Counted from the first letter of the stretch, positions 25,192-34,365 are shown. The stretch is 64,000 nt of DNA from Tolypothrix sp. NIES-4075 (GCF_002218085.1 NZ_BDUC01000001.1:62001-126000); one strand, 5' to 3'. The notes: generated from the letters alone by a model not told the origin. Made by a program: numbers and translations.

Positions 25192-27654
25192 CTAAAAAAG
25201 AGGTCTATTCGCGATCGCCATAATTGTAGATAAAGGAACTTCGGCAAAATACTCACGTTGAAATTGTTCTTCTCGCACTGCGGCTAAAAATTGTTCAACC
25301 GCAGCATCGGCAACTGTTTCCGCAATATTGGTAGAATGCAAGCTCATTTGCAAGTTACGATCAACTCGAGTGATTGAGAATCCTAAGCATTTTAAAGCTC
25401 TAAATCCAAAATACAAGGTTTGGTCTTTAATGCCGAGTTTTTCTAAAAGCTGTATGCGAGTAACTGTTTGATTTGTGCGACTGAGGTATTTAGCAATTCC
25501 GACAAGGGTAAGCCAAATTTGCTCAGGTTGTTTGTTTTCAGGTTTAGACCAAGCGATCGCTAGTTGTTGTTGATTGTAAAGCGATCGCCTCAACCATGCT
25601 CTTAAATCATCCCAGCTTGTGGGACACTCTTTAACTAAAAGTGCAGAATCTTCTTGAGTAGAAACATTTCGCCAATCTACTATTAATGGTGAGGAGTTAA
25701 CCGCGTGCTGAAATATTGAGTTTTCACTTCTTCGCACGGCAATTAATCTGATTTCATAGCGCTTTTTGAAGGTGTTGTAATCTAATTCAGCGATGCAATC
25801 ACACCTTCCCATCGGTAATTCTTCTTTGTAGTGTCCCCACCAAATGCCAGGAAAACTGCTTCTAGTGGAATCATCGCGAATTTCAAAATCTGTTTTAATA
25901 TACTGTACCTTTTTCCCCCGCGAATCTTGCTGATTGCGATTCCAAGAATTTTCAAACCAGCAATTTTGAATTAGCAGTTTCGGTACAGGGTTTCCCATTC
26001 CGCAAGGTTCTAGTAATTTCAGTTCATAAAATAACTCTTTACCCAAGTCTGCTACCGTTACTGCCAAGTCTGCTTGTATTGTTGCTGTCAGGGTTACACC
26101 ACCTAAAGTTTGCCGCAAGCGTTGATTAATCGCTTCTGTAAATAAAGGAATATTCTCCACCGGCAAACTCAAACCCGCTGCAAAGGGATGTCCCCCAAAG
26201 CGATGTAACAAATGTGCTTGGTCTTTTACCAATTGATATAAGTCAACTGAGTTTACCGAACGAGCAGAACCTCTTGCGAGAGGAGGGGGGGATGGGGAGG
26301 GGGAGCCAGTGCGTTGCGGGGGTTCCCCCCGTTGTAGCACCTGGCGTGGGAGAGGGGGAGATGGGGAAGCAGGGGGAGACAAATTAATTACCTCATCTTC
26401 CTCATCTTCCTTGTCTCCTTGTCTCCTTGTCTCCTTGTCCTCTATTCCCACACCCTCGGTACTCAACAAAATCGTCGGTCTTCCTGTCTCTTGTGCTACT
26501 TGCCCAGCAACTAAACCTAAGACACCAACTGCCCATTGGGCGTCTTCTAAAACGATGACGCTGGTGGTTGATAAGTCTATCTGGGTAAGCTTTTGAGTTA
26601 CTTGTTGAGCAACGTCTTTCTGCAAAGATTTGCGTCTGCTGTTTGCTAATTCTGTTTCTTCTGCTAGTTTACTTACGCGCTTTTCGTCGCGACTAGTGAG
26701 TAGTTCTACGCAAAAAGAAGCATCGCCTTGAATGCGGCTGACAGCGTTGATTCGCGGACCCAAACCAAAGGAAATATCTGTAGGGCGATCGCCACTTTTC
26801 TGGCATAATTCTAATAATCGCCCTACCCCCGGACGCCTTCTGGTTGCTGGAAGCTGTTTAAAGTCTTCTTGCAATTTTTGAATTCCCAACTGTGCTAAGT
26901 AACGACAATCTCCACTTAGCTGCACTAAGTCGGCAATTAATCCCACCGCTACTAAATCTAGTAAATCTTCTAGCGGTTGTTGAGGTACTTTCGGTAAGCT
27001 TTGATAAAGCGCTTCAACCAACTTGTAAGCTACCGCCACACCAGAAAGATGAAATAATGGATGTGTATTTGGCAGATAGCGGGGATTGATAATTGCTGTG
27101 ACTGGTGGACGTTCAGCAGGCAATGTGTGGTGGTCTGTAACAATAATATCTATGCCTTGCTGTTGAGCATAAATAATTTCACTGATATTTGTGCTGCCGG
27201 TGTCGCAAGTAACTATTAATTTGCAACCTTGTTTTACCAGCTTCTCAATGCCTTGATTGTTAAGTCCGTGGGATTCTGTTATCCGGTTAGGGATGTAGTA
27301 ATTTAAGTGCGTATTCTGTTCAAAAAACTCTCCTAAACCATCCCACAGCACCGCAGTAGAGGTGATACCATCAGCATCAAAGTCGCCCCAAATAACGATT
27401 TTTTGCTTTTCATCCCGCGCTTGTTTGAGGCGTCTGACTGCTAAGAGCATTTCTTCGCCAAACTCAAACGGACTCGCGGGTTGATAAGCTTGAGGGTTGA
27501 CAAACTCTGCTAATTGTGTTGTGTCTTTGATGCCTCGTTGCCATAATAACTGGGCTGCGTAATGTCCGCTTTTATTGGGGGTGTAGTGTTTTACCGCATC
27601 GATAAATGATTCTGGCGGTTGTTCAGTTGCGACAATATTCCACTGTTGTTGCAT
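25192..27654 (-). CDS. recJ: Single-stranded-DNA-specific exonuclease RecJ
   Basis: 820 aa, a 5'-3' single-strand exonuclease in recombination and repair. DHH-superfamily motifs are present: IVIWGDFDADGITSTAVLWD (motif I), CDTGSTN, and VTDHHTLPAERP (DHH), then DHHA1 with FGGHPFAAGLSL. A C-terminal extension of about 200 aa is typical of cyanobacterial RecJ. Between the DHH core and DHHA1, about 75 residues of low complexity (ETRRQGDKEDEEDE, SPSPPPLARGSA) come from inserted repeats at 26255-26455 and remain in frame. The stop codon abuts the REP array. No operon partner is obvious. Confidence 0.93.
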   Translation of the reverse strand: MQQQWNIVATEQPPESFIDAVKHYTPNKSGHYAAQLLWQRGIKDTTQLAEFVNPQAYQPASPFEFGEEMLLAVRRLKQARDEKQKIVIWGDFDADGITSTAVLWDGLGEFFEQNTHLNYYIPNRITESHGLNNQGIEKLVKQGCKLIVTCDTGSTNISEIIYAQQQGIDIIVTDHHTLPAERPPVTAIINPRYLPNTHPLFHLSGVAVAYKLVEALYQSLPKVPQQPLEDLLDLVAVGLIADLVQLSGDCRYLAQLGIQKLQEDFKQLPATRRRPGVGRLLELCQKSGDRPTDISFGLGPRINAVSRIQGDASFCVELLTSRDEKRVSKLAEETELANSRRKSLQKDVAQQVTQKLTQIDLSTTSVIVLEDAQWAVGVLGLVAGQVAQETGRPTILLSTEGVGIEDKETRRQGDKEDEEDEVINLSPPASPSPPLPRQVLQRGEPPQRTGSPSPSPPPLARGSARSVNSVDLYQLVKDQAHLLHRFGGHPFAAGLSLPVENIPLFTEAINQRLRQTLGGVTLTATIQADLAVTVADLGKELFYELKLLEPCGMGNPVPKLLIQNCWFENSWNRNQQDSRGKKVQYIKTDFEIRDDSTRSSFPGIWWGHYKEELPMGRCDCIAELDYNTFKKRYEIRLIAVRRSENSIFQHAVNSSPLIVDWRNVSTQEDSALLVKECPTSWDDLRAWLRRSLYNQQQLAIAWSKPENKQPEQIWLTLVGIAKYLSRTNQTVTRIQLLEKLGIKDQTLYFGFRALKCLGFSITRVDRNLQMSLHSTNIAETVADAAVEQFLAAVREEQFQREYFAEVPLSTIMAIANRPLF
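26255..26455. repeat. Repeat insertion within recJ
   Basis: Contains a GAGCCAGTGCGTTGCGGGG hairpin element, of the kind seen in other intergenic regions of such genomes (compare 41740-41850), plus direct repeats TTGTCTCCTTGTCTCC. It is translated as low-complexity residues in RecJ. Confidence 0.8.
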
Positions 27655-27708
27655 CTAAATAAATTAAAAATAAATAATGTACTTCTGGTAACTTGCAATT
27701 GCATGAGT

Positions 27709-28347
27709 TTAAATCGGACTTTGTTCGTCAGTTATTTGAGGTTCGTTGACGAGGGGATTGAGGACTACTTCACTACCAATTCCATCAGGTTTGCGTGCGC
27801 GAATTGCCGGACGCGATCGCCTGTAACCGGCTCTTTCTGCTTTTTGATGCTCATAATCAATTAGTCTGCCATAATAATCGTGCTTGCTTAAATTCATCGA
27901 CAAGAAAATATGCTGGCGGATATTTCCGAAACCTTTGCGGTTAAAAAACTTCACTGCTGGTATATTTGTCGGATCGGTGTCTACCAACATAAATCGCGCT
28001 CCATCTTCAATCATACGTGCGACAACTTTATCAACCAGCTTGTCGGCAACTCCGCGACGCTGATAGTTGGGATTAACTCCTAGCCAAAGAATATAGCCGT
28101 AAGTCCAAGATGCTTTGGTGATGATAGTTCCCAAAATAAATCCGGCTACTTCCTCATCGATTTCTGCAACTAAACAGTATTCTGGATCTGTGTTGTAAAG
28201 TCCAATTACCTCCCATTCATCCCAAGTTCGGTATAAATAGGGGTATAACTCGCTAGTAAATAACTTTTCCCCCAAATGGTATATAGGGGCAATGTCATCA
28301 ATTCCTAATTCGCGGACATAAACCGCATCAAAATCATCGGAGTTCAT
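27709..28347 (-). CDS. GNAT-family N-acetyltransferase
   Basis: 212 aa. The GNAT fold covers about residues 8-160 with the acetyl-CoA loop VNPNYQRRGVADKLVDKV and the following DTDPTNIPAVKFFNRKGFGN. A basic C-terminal tail of about 45 aa (AGYRRSRPAIRARKPDG) is longer than usual. The substrate is unknown; the RimI-like order suggests protein or small-molecule amines. It lies downstream of the nuclease gene on the same strand, 140 bp away. Confidence 0.88.
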   Translation of the reverse strand: MNSDDFDAVYVRELGIDDIAPIYHLGEKLFTSELYPYLYRTWDEWEVIGLYNTDPEYCLVAEIDEEVAGFILGTIITKASWTYGYILWLGVNPNYQRRGVADKLVDKVVARMIEDGARFMLVDTDPTNIPAVKFFNRKGFGNIRQHIFLSMNLSKHDYYGRLIDYEHQKAERAGYRRSRPAIRARKPDGIGSEVVLNPLVNEPQITDEQSPI

Positions 28348-28486
28348 ATAATAATTTCGTTAGTGGTTAATAGTTTAGTGGTTAGTAGATAGTTGCTAGT
28401 TGTTGTCCCCCTTGTCGCGGACACGTTCCACGGGCGGGGGGGAAAATACGCACTCGCGCTCGTCCTCCCCTTGTCCCCTTGTCTCT

Positions 28487-29317
28487 TCACAACGAGACTT
28501 CTTGAATGGTAGCGAGATTGAGTAGGGTGTTGTCTATATTAGAAGCAGAATTTGGCGCAGATATGACATCGGCAGAGATTTGTGTGCGATCGCGATCGCA
28601 TCGAGTCGCAAACTGACAATATTCACAAGCTTTGTTGCCTTCTGCTACTTGGGGAAATTCTTCTCCCTGCTGATAACGTTCTAACCAATTAGTTAACTTG
28701 CTTAATAGCTGATTTAGCTTTCTTGCTGTTTGTTCGTGTGCGGCAATATTGTAACTAAATTTAATACTTTGCGGTTTGCCTTCAGATTGCACAAACCAGT
28801 AAGTCATAGAAATATTTTCAGGTGGATATTCGCTAGTTTCAGCCAACACATACATATAAAGACGTGTCTGCCAATTTTTTTCTAACTTGCGTTTGTTTGG
28901 CGGTTTGGGAGAAGTTTTCCAATCGAGAATTTGCGCTTGCAGGTTATCTGCAATCAATAAATCATAAATAACTGTGAGCAGATAATCTTGAACTTGTAGG
29001 GTGCGGTAATGTTCGCTGTCGCGGAAAGCTTCGCTATTCGCAGCAGTTAAAATCTCTGGTGCTGCGTTGGCAAAAGCTGTCATCCAGCTTTGTAGTTGCG
29101 CGTCTTCTTGCAGAAAACTATCAATTGGCAAACCCATTGTTTGCTGCTGCATTAGTCGGTGAAAGCGACTACCTAGAGTTTGCCCTTCTTGGTATTTTGG
29201 ATCTAAGGGAGAATTGAGTTGTTGTAAATAGGTATGTTGAAACTGACGGGGACAACGTTCTAGTAAGTTGAGTTGCCCTTGAGAAAGTCGTAGTAGTTGA
29301 GGTTGAGTTGAAAGCAT
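28487..29317 (-). CDS. PD-(D/E)XK nuclease with Cas4/AddB-like Fe-S cysteines
   Basis: 276 aa. N-terminal LSQGQLNLLERCPRQFQ carries the first cluster cysteine and RecB-family LGSRFHRLMQ motif. Nuclease motifs are ILDWKTSPKP (Asp and Lys) and the QTRLYMYVL motif. The C-terminus has CEYCQFATRC, the other three cysteines expected for a 4Fe-4S cluster. The layout matches single-domain RecB/Cas4-like nucleases. No cas genes are near, so a repair role is more likely than adaptation (inference). Confidence 0.85.
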   Translation of the reverse strand: MLSTQPQLLRLSQGQLNLLERCPRQFQHTYLQQLNSPLDPKYQEGQTLGSRFHRLMQQQTMGLPIDSFLQEDAQLQSWMTAFANAAPEILTAANSEAFRDSEHYRTLQVQDYLLTVIYDLLIADNLQAQILDWKTSPKPPNKRKLEKNWQTRLYMYVLAETSEYPPENISMTYWFVQSEGKPQSIKFSYNIAAHEQTARKLNQLLSKLTNWLERYQQGEEFPQVAEGNKACEYCQFATRCDRDRTQISADVISAPNSASNIDNTLLNLATIQEVSL

Positions 29318-29375
29318 TCTTATATTTTAAAAGCGATCGCACTTATGCAACCCAATTCCTCAATATATTTGTCAG

Positions 29376-29627
29376 CTATCTCAAGTCCTCTGAGTTATTT
29401 GAGTTTTCCAAGTTTTCAAAATCACCCTGGTCATTCGACTCTGCAATTTTTCTTTGGGACTTCATCGAGCCAAAACTGTAGGCGATCGCTATTTTCACAA
29501 TGTCGAAGTATGCCGGTTGATTGTTTTTGTTGACGATCGCCAAAGAGATCGACCCAGCAACTAAAATGACTAAAATAGGGGAGAGTGTATCTCCCTCAAA
29601 ATCACTGCTTTTTTTGTTTGACATCAT
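29376..29627 (-). CDS. Very small membrane protein A
   Basis: About 83 aa from ATG at 29627, chosen because GGAGA lies five bases upstream; the longer frame to 29735 has no such site. It has one hydrophobic segment (TLSPILVILVAGSISLAIVN), a second weaker one (FDIVKIAIAYSFGSM) and an acidic Asn/Glu-rich C-terminal tail (NDQGDFENLENSNNSEDL). Not recognised. It is tandem with another small membrane-protein gene at 29736 and divergent from the STAND-WD40 gene. Confidence 0.6.
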   Translation of the reverse strand: MMSNKKSSDFEGDTLSPILVILVAGSISLAIVNKNNQPAYFDIVKIAIAYSFGSMKSQRKIAESNDQGDFENLENSNNSEDLR

Positions 29628-29735
29628 TTCATCTCCAATTTGGTAGCTTTTGGCTGAGTGGAAGTCAGCCAAAGGCAATTGATTCAGCTTGATAATTCGT
29701 CTCATTCTCAGTGAGTACAAAAAGCGGCAAGACAA

Positions 29736-29975
29736 TTAACGCCATGACTCAATAATCATGGCGATCGCAAACAAACATAAGATGAGGACTGCTATTCGGA
29801 AAAACCATTCCCATACACTTAGGGATAGCAGCATGTTCATTATTGGGAAAGCGCCAAAAACCGCAGACAAAATACAGGCTATTCCGAAGCCAAGCAGAGT
29901 CAGCAGAAAATATTTCAGTCCCTTGCAAGCCCACTTGAACAGCAAATTATGGTCGGTTGTTACATTAGTTTTCAT
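29736..29975 (-). CDS. Very small membrane protein B
   Basis: 79 aa from ATG at 29975 (the frame extends to 30062 but the extra part lacks protein character). Two strong hydrophobic helices (LKYFLLTLLGFGIACILSAV and EWFFRIAVLILCLFAIAMII) enclose a short loop. Not recognised. It is the first gene of a minus-strand pair, 109 bp before the second, and shares a 460-bp intergenic region with the divergent STAND-WD40 gene, which suggests a functional or regulatory link (inference). Confidence 0.6.
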   Translation of the reverse strand: MKTNVTTDHNLLFKWACKGLKYFLLTLLGFGIACILSAVFGAFPIMNMLLSLSVWEWFFRIAVLILCLFAIAMIIESWR

Positions 29976-30184
29976 GGTTTTTGCTCTGATTTGATAGTTG
30001 AATTTAGGATGCAGATGCCTAAAGCATTGCTTCCACAAGGAGTGATACTTCTCGTTTAACAATCGTTAGACGAACTGCGGTAGATTGAAATCTAAGTTAG
30101 GCGCATCAAGGCGCGATTAGGACACAGAATGCACACTACGCGCATCAATCCCTAAAGGTGCATTTGTGACAGATAACTGACACA

Positions 30185-30408
30185 TGAGTACTCACCTTGG
30201 AATCGACAGTTCTTGTCTTTCCTTTACCTTATACTCACTAAGTTTCTTTTGTCTTACCTTAAGTAACTTATTACTCACTTTAGAGTAACTAAGTGAGCTT
30301 GTCAACATAAATGCCGATGAAATTATGTAACAACATAAACGACTAGAAGGTTATTGCAGGTAAAGCCTCACTAAAATGCGGCGACTACCTCACTAAGTGA
30401 GATATAAT
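30185..30408. promoter_or_regulatory. Putative operator array and promoter of the STAND-WD40 gene
   Basis: CTCACTAAGT-like half-sites recur: TGAGTACTCA (30185-30194), ACTCACTAAGT (30233-30243), CTCACTT with inverted AAGTGAG (30274-30297), CTCACTAAA (30367) and the perfect palindrome CTCACTAAGTGAG (30389-30401). The last directly abuts TATAAT (30403-30408), a good -10 with no matching -35. A regulator bound there would occlude or activate the promoter. If TATAAT is used, translation from the ATG at 30407 is impossible, favouring ATG 30437. Confidence 0.55.
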
Positions 30409-30436
30409 GAGATGTCTATATGCTTTGGCTGTAAGT

Positions 30437-33400
30437 ATGAGTGTGACTCCTAAAGACTTTCTTTTGGCTTTAGCTCTTGAGCGAGGGGTGTCTAGCAGTG
30501 GGCTAGAGGTTTTGCCTCATGCTGTAGAGGGCAAATCACCAAGTGCGATCGCCAAAGAACTGGGTATCAGCGCTCCTGCGGTACGCAAAAGATTGAGCGA
30601 GGTTTACGATAAATTTCAAGTCAGCGGCACTGGTCCTGGTAAACTCACTAAGTTACAGCAGGTGATTGAATCAGAGTATCAAGCATCTTCGCCTGCTATA
30701 GAACAAATTGCCAACAAGCGCATTTCTTGGGGCGAAGCGCCTAGTATCCTAAACCTTTTTTATGGACGTAGTGCAGAACTGTCTGTGCTTAAAGAATGGA
30801 TTGTTAAAGATAACTGCCGACTGGTGGCAATATTGGGCATGGGGGGAATTGGCAAAACTACTTTGTCTGTAAAGCTAGCAGACGAAGTAAAGAATAATTT
30901 TGAGTATGTGATTTGGCGCAGTCTCCGCAATGCTCCAGCCATCCAAGAGATGTTAGCAAACTCGATCCGATTTTTGTCTAATGAGCAAGAAACAGATTTA
31001 CCAGAAACGGTAGACGGGAGAATTACACTGCTGATTCATTATTTACGAAAGCGCCGCAGTCTTTTGGTATTGGATAATGCTGAGACAATTATGCAAGGAG
31101 GCGATTCGCCTAAGGGCGATAGCTTTGCTTCACGCGCTGGGCAGTATAAAGAAGGATATGAGGGTTATGGTGAACTACTCAAACGGGTAGGGGAAGAACG
31201 TCATCAAAGCTGCTTGGTGCTTACCAGTCGCGAAAAACCGAAAGAATTTGCACCCCTGGAGGGAGAAGCATCACCAGTCAGAACGCTATCTTTAATAGGT
31301 TTGGAACCTACAGAAGGGCAAGAAATTCTCAAAGATAAAGGCTTGTTGGGTTCTCAGGGGGAATGGGCAGAGCTAGTTGAGAAGTATTCCGGCAATCCCC
31401 TAGCATTAAAGCTAGTTTCTGAGACGATTCGGCAGTTATTTGGCGGTAATATTGCTGACTTTTTAAAGTCAGGCGAGACAATTTTTGGCGAGATCGGTAA
31501 TTTATTAGATCAGCAGTTTGAGCGTACCTCAAAAATAGAGAAAGAAATCATCTACTGGCTGGCAATCAAACGAGAACGAGTTTCTCTAGAAGAGTTGCGA
31601 GATAATATTGTGAGTTATTTGACAAAAAGGGAAATACTGGAGGCTCTGGAATCGCTAAGAAGGCGATCGCTAATCGAGCAGAACGCTGCACTTTTCACCC
31701 TTCAACCTGTGGTGATGGAGTACATCACCGAGATGTTAGTAGAAAAAGTTGCTCAAGAAATCACCACAGGTGAAATGACTCTATTCATGAGTCATCCGCT
31801 AAATGAAGCTACTGCCAAAGATTATATTAGGAACGCTCAAATTAACCTCATACTTATACCAGTGCTTAAGAGGTTAATCACTATTTTTAGACTGACCAAA
31901 AGTATTGAAGACAAGCTGAATCAAATTTTATCAAAACTCCAAGAAAAATCTCCACCACAACCAGGATATGCGGTCGGCAATATTATCAATTTGCTGTGTC
32001 AAATGCAAACAGATTTAACTGGCTATAACTTTTCCAATCTGACCGTTTGGCAAGCCTACTTACAAGGTGTGAATTTGCATAATGTCAATTTTGCCAACGC
32101 CGATTTAGCTAAGTCCACCTTTTCTGAAACCTTAAGTATTATTACTTCAGTAGCATTTAGTTCAGATGGCAAACTATTAGCAGCAGGCGATGCTGATGCG
32201 AAAACTCATTTATGGCAAGTTGCTGATACTAGAGAAATTTTCACCTTATCGGGACATACCAGCCGTATATGGTCAGTTGCCTTCAGTCCAGATAGTCGAA
32301 CTTTGGCTAGTGCTAGCGAAGACCAAACAGTGAAGTTGTGGGATGTTCGTGAAGGTAAGTGCCTCAGAACTTTGCAAGGGCATAGCGATCGCGTATGGTC
32401 AGTCGCTTTCAGTCCCGATGGTAAAATTTTGGCTAGTGGCAGTGAAGACCAAACAGTTAAGCTATGGAATATTCACACAGGACAATGCCTCAAAACTTTG
32501 GAAGGGCATACCAGTTGCGTATGGTCAGTTGCCTTCAATCCTGATGGTAATATCTTGGCTAGTGGCAGTGAAGACAAAACAGTGAAGTTGTGGGACGTTG
32601 GTGAAGGTAAGTGCCTAAGAACTCTTCAAGGACATACCGGATGGATCAGGTCAATTGCCTTTAGTCCACAAGGTAAAACAATAGCAAGTTGCAGTGATGA
32701 CCAGACTATTAAGCTATGGGATGTTCGTGAAGGTAAGTGCCTTAAAACTCTGCAAGGGCATACCAATTCGGTCAGGTCAGTTGCCTTTAGTCCCAATGGT
32801 AAAACAATAGCAAGTTGCAGTGACGACCAGACGGTAAAATTGTGGGATGCTTGCACGGGTGAATGCGTTAAAACATTAACTGGGCATACTAGTTGGGTAT
32901 GGTCAGTCGCTTTCAGCCCAGATGGTCAAACTCTAGCGAGTGGCAGTGAAGACCAGACCGTGAAGTTATGGGATATTCGTGAGGGTAAGTGCGTTAAAAC
33001 TTTACAAGGGTATACCCGTCGGGTACGAGCTGTTGCTTTTCATCCAGATGGTCGCACCTTGGCAAGTGGTACTGACGATAAGACAATTAGATTATGGGAT
33101 ATTCATCAGGGTAAATGTTTCAAAACTTTGGAAGGGCATACCAGTTGGATCTGGTCAGTTGCTTTCAGCCCAGACGGTCATATTCTCGCCAGTGGTGGTG
33201 ACGACCAGACAGTGAAATTGTGGGATATTCGTGAGGGAAAATGCCTCATAACCTTGCAAGGGCATACTAGTTGGGTAAGGTCGGTTGCCTTCGGAACAGA
33301 TGGTAATACTCTGGCTAGTTGCGGCGACGACCAAACAGTGAAGTTATGGGATGTCCACACAGGACAATGCCTCAGAACTTTGCAAGGGCATACCAGTTGG

Positions 33401-33994
33401 GTCTGGTCAGTCGCCTTTAGCCCAGATGGTGAAACTTTGGCTAGCGGTAGTGAAGACCAGACCGTGAAGTTATGGGATTTCCGTGAAGGTAAGTGCCTCA
33501 AAACTTTGCAAGGGCATACCAGTTGGGTATGGTTAATTGCCTTCAGTCCAGATGGAGAAATTCTGGCTAGTAGCGGTGATGACCAAATTGTTAAGTTATG
33601 GGATGTCCGCACAGGACAATGCCTGAAAAATTTACAGGGGCATAAGAGTCGTGTATGGTCTGTCGTCTTCAGCCCTGATGGACATATTTTGGCTAGTAGT
33701 GGTGACGATCAAACAGTGAAGTTATGGGATATCCACACAGGACAATGCCTGAAAACTTTGCGGGGGCATACCAGTTGGGTGCGATCGCTCACCTTCAGCT
33801 CAGATAATTGTATCCTCGCGAGTGGCAGCGAAGATGAAACAATTAACCTTTGGGATATTAAAACTGGTGAGTGCCTAAAAACTCTAACAATTGAGAGACT
33901 TTACCAAGGAATGAATATCTCTGGTGTAACAGGGTTAACAGAAGCTCAAAAAATGACTTTGAAAGCTTTAGGGGCAATTGAAGAAGAAAAATAA
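30437..33994 (+). CDS. HTH-STAND (NB-ARC-like) NTPase with 14 WD40 repeats
   Basis: 1185 aa from ATG at 30437. The N-terminal helix-turn-helix (about 30-60, KSPSAIAKELGISAPAVRKR) is LuxR-like. The NTPase has a P-loop GMGGIGKTT (134-142), Walker B SLLVLDNAET and a GLEPTEGQEIL winged-helix/ARC region. A short pentapeptide-like stretch (VNLHNVNFANADLAKSTF) precedes 14 WD40 repeats (about 565-1150; ASGSEDQTVKLWD type), enough for two seven-bladed propellers. STAND proteins oligomerise after ligand sensing by the C-terminal repeats. The HTH suggests output at DNA, perhaps its own operator array. No separate effector is fused. Confidence 0.9.
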   Translation: MSVTPKDFLLALALERGVSSSGLEVLPHAVEGKSPSAIAKELGISAPAVRKRLSEVYDKFQVSGTGPGKLTKLQQVIESEYQASSPAIEQIANKRISWGEAPSILNLFYGRSAELSVLKEWIVKDNCRLVAILGMGGIGKTTLSVKLADEVKNNFEYVIWRSLRNAPAIQEMLANSIRFLSNEQETDLPETVDGRITLLIHYLRKRRSLLVLDNAETIMQGGDSPKGDSFASRAGQYKEGYEGYGELLKRVGEERHQSCLVLTSREKPKEFAPLEGEASPVRTLSLIGLEPTEGQEILKDKGLLGSQGEWAELVEKYSGNPLALKLVSETIRQLFGGNIADFLKSGETIFGEIGNLLDQQFERTSKIEKEIIYWLAIKRERVSLEELRDNIVSYLTKREILEALESLRRRSLIEQNAALFTLQPVVMEYITEMLVEKVAQEITTGEMTLFMSHPLNEATAKDYIRNAQINLILIPVLKRLITIFRLTKSIEDKLNQILSKLQEKSPPQPGYAVGNIINLLCQMQTDLTGYNFSNLTVWQAYLQGVNLHNVNFANADLAKSTFSETLSIITSVAFSSDGKLLAAGDADAKTHLWQVADTREIFTLSGHTSRIWSVAFSPDSRTLASASEDQTVKLWDVREGKCLRTLQGHSDRVWSVAFSPDGKILASGSEDQTVKLWNIHTGQCLKTLEGHTSCVWSVAFNPDGNILASGSEDKTVKLWDVGEGKCLRTLQGHTGWIRSIAFSPQGKTIASCSDDQTIKLWDVREGKCLKTLQGHTNSVRSVAFSPNGKTIASCSDDQTVKLWDACTGECVKTLTGHTSWVWSVAFSPDGQTLASGSEDQTVKLWDIREGKCVKTLQGYTRRVRAVAFHPDGRTLASGTDDKTIRLWDIHQGKCFKTLEGHTSWIWSVAFSPDGHILASGGDDQTVKLWDIREGKCLITLQGHTSWVRSVAFGTDGNTLASCGDDQTVKLWDVHTGQCLRTLQGHTSWVWSVAFSPDGETLASGSEDQTVKLWDFREGKCLKTLQGHTSWVWLIAFSPDGEILASSGDDQIVKLWDVRTGQCLKNLQGHKSRVWSVVFSPDGHILASSGDDQTVKLWDIHTGQCLKTLRGHTSWVRSLTFSSDNCILASGSEDETINLWDIKTGECLKTLTIERLYQGMNISGVTGLTEAQKMTLKALGAIEEEK
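32130..33890 (+). repeat. Fourteen 126-bp WD40-coding repeats
   Basis: Each unit codes 42 residues ending near QTVKLWD, and follows GHTSWVWSVAFSPDG. Many units differ at few positions in DNA, indicating recent duplication or gene conversion and possible variation in copy number. Confidence 0.92.
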
Positions 33995-34046
33995 AGGTAA
34001 AAGGTAAAGAATAAATTCCGTCCATCCTTTTACCTTTTACCTTTTT
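33993..34046. terminator. Bidirectional terminator between convergent genes
   Basis: Arms AAAGGTAAAAGGTAAA and TTTACCTTTTACCTTT, with a loop of about 20 bases, are followed by T-rich runs on both strands. It lies just after the WD40 gene stop and before the end of the minus-strand gene at 34060. Confidence 0.7.
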
Positions 34047-34059
34047 ACGTACCTGATGC

Positions 34060-34263
34060 TTATTTAATGTTAGCCTTTGTATCTCGCACTGCGGCAAAGA
34101 AAAATAATCCGGTGAGGGGAATGCTCAATGCCAGAATGATTGCAGTTGTTTGCATACCTAAATCAGGTTGTCCGGAAGTAAGTTCAAAAACTGAACCGAC
34201 ACCGGCGATCGCTGTGATACAACAACCAGCTAAAAACAATCCGCTTTTTGGAGTCATCATCAT
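34060..34263 (-). CDS. Small two-helix membrane protein
   Basis: 67 aa. Two hydrophobic segments (GLFLAGCCITAIAGVGSVFE and TTAIILALSIPLTGLFFFAA) are joined by a short polar loop (LTSGQPDLGMQ). It looks like a conserved cyanobacterial small membrane protein but has no function I recognise. Three consecutive Met codons at the start leave the exact start open. Confidence 0.65.
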   Translation of the reverse strand: MMMTPKSGLFLAGCCITAIAGVGSVFELTSGQPDLGMQTTAIILALSIPLTGLFFFAAVRDTKANIK

Positions 34264-34289
34264 ACTTCACACTACCTTATAAGAAAATA

Positions 34290-34365
34290 AGTTGAAAACC
34301 CCGGAATTTAAACCTAAAAACCCAAAAAGTTTTTAGGTTTCAATGTCTTTTAAGCCGGGGATGAA
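34290..34365. repeat. Nested inverted repeat upstream of gene 34060
   Basis: Outer arms ACCCCGGAATT and AAGCCGGGG surround a perfect 12-bp hairpin, AAACCTAAAAAC/GTTTTTAGGTTT. It may be the left boundary of the IS relic that ends at 34728, or a terminator for def read on the minus strand. A second stem, GGGCTTTAGCCC, follows at about 34377. Confidence 0.5.

Noticed and set aside
28487..29317. Cas4 of a CRISPR system
   Set aside because: Motifs fit RecB/Cas4-like nucleases in general, but no cas genes or arrays are in the window.
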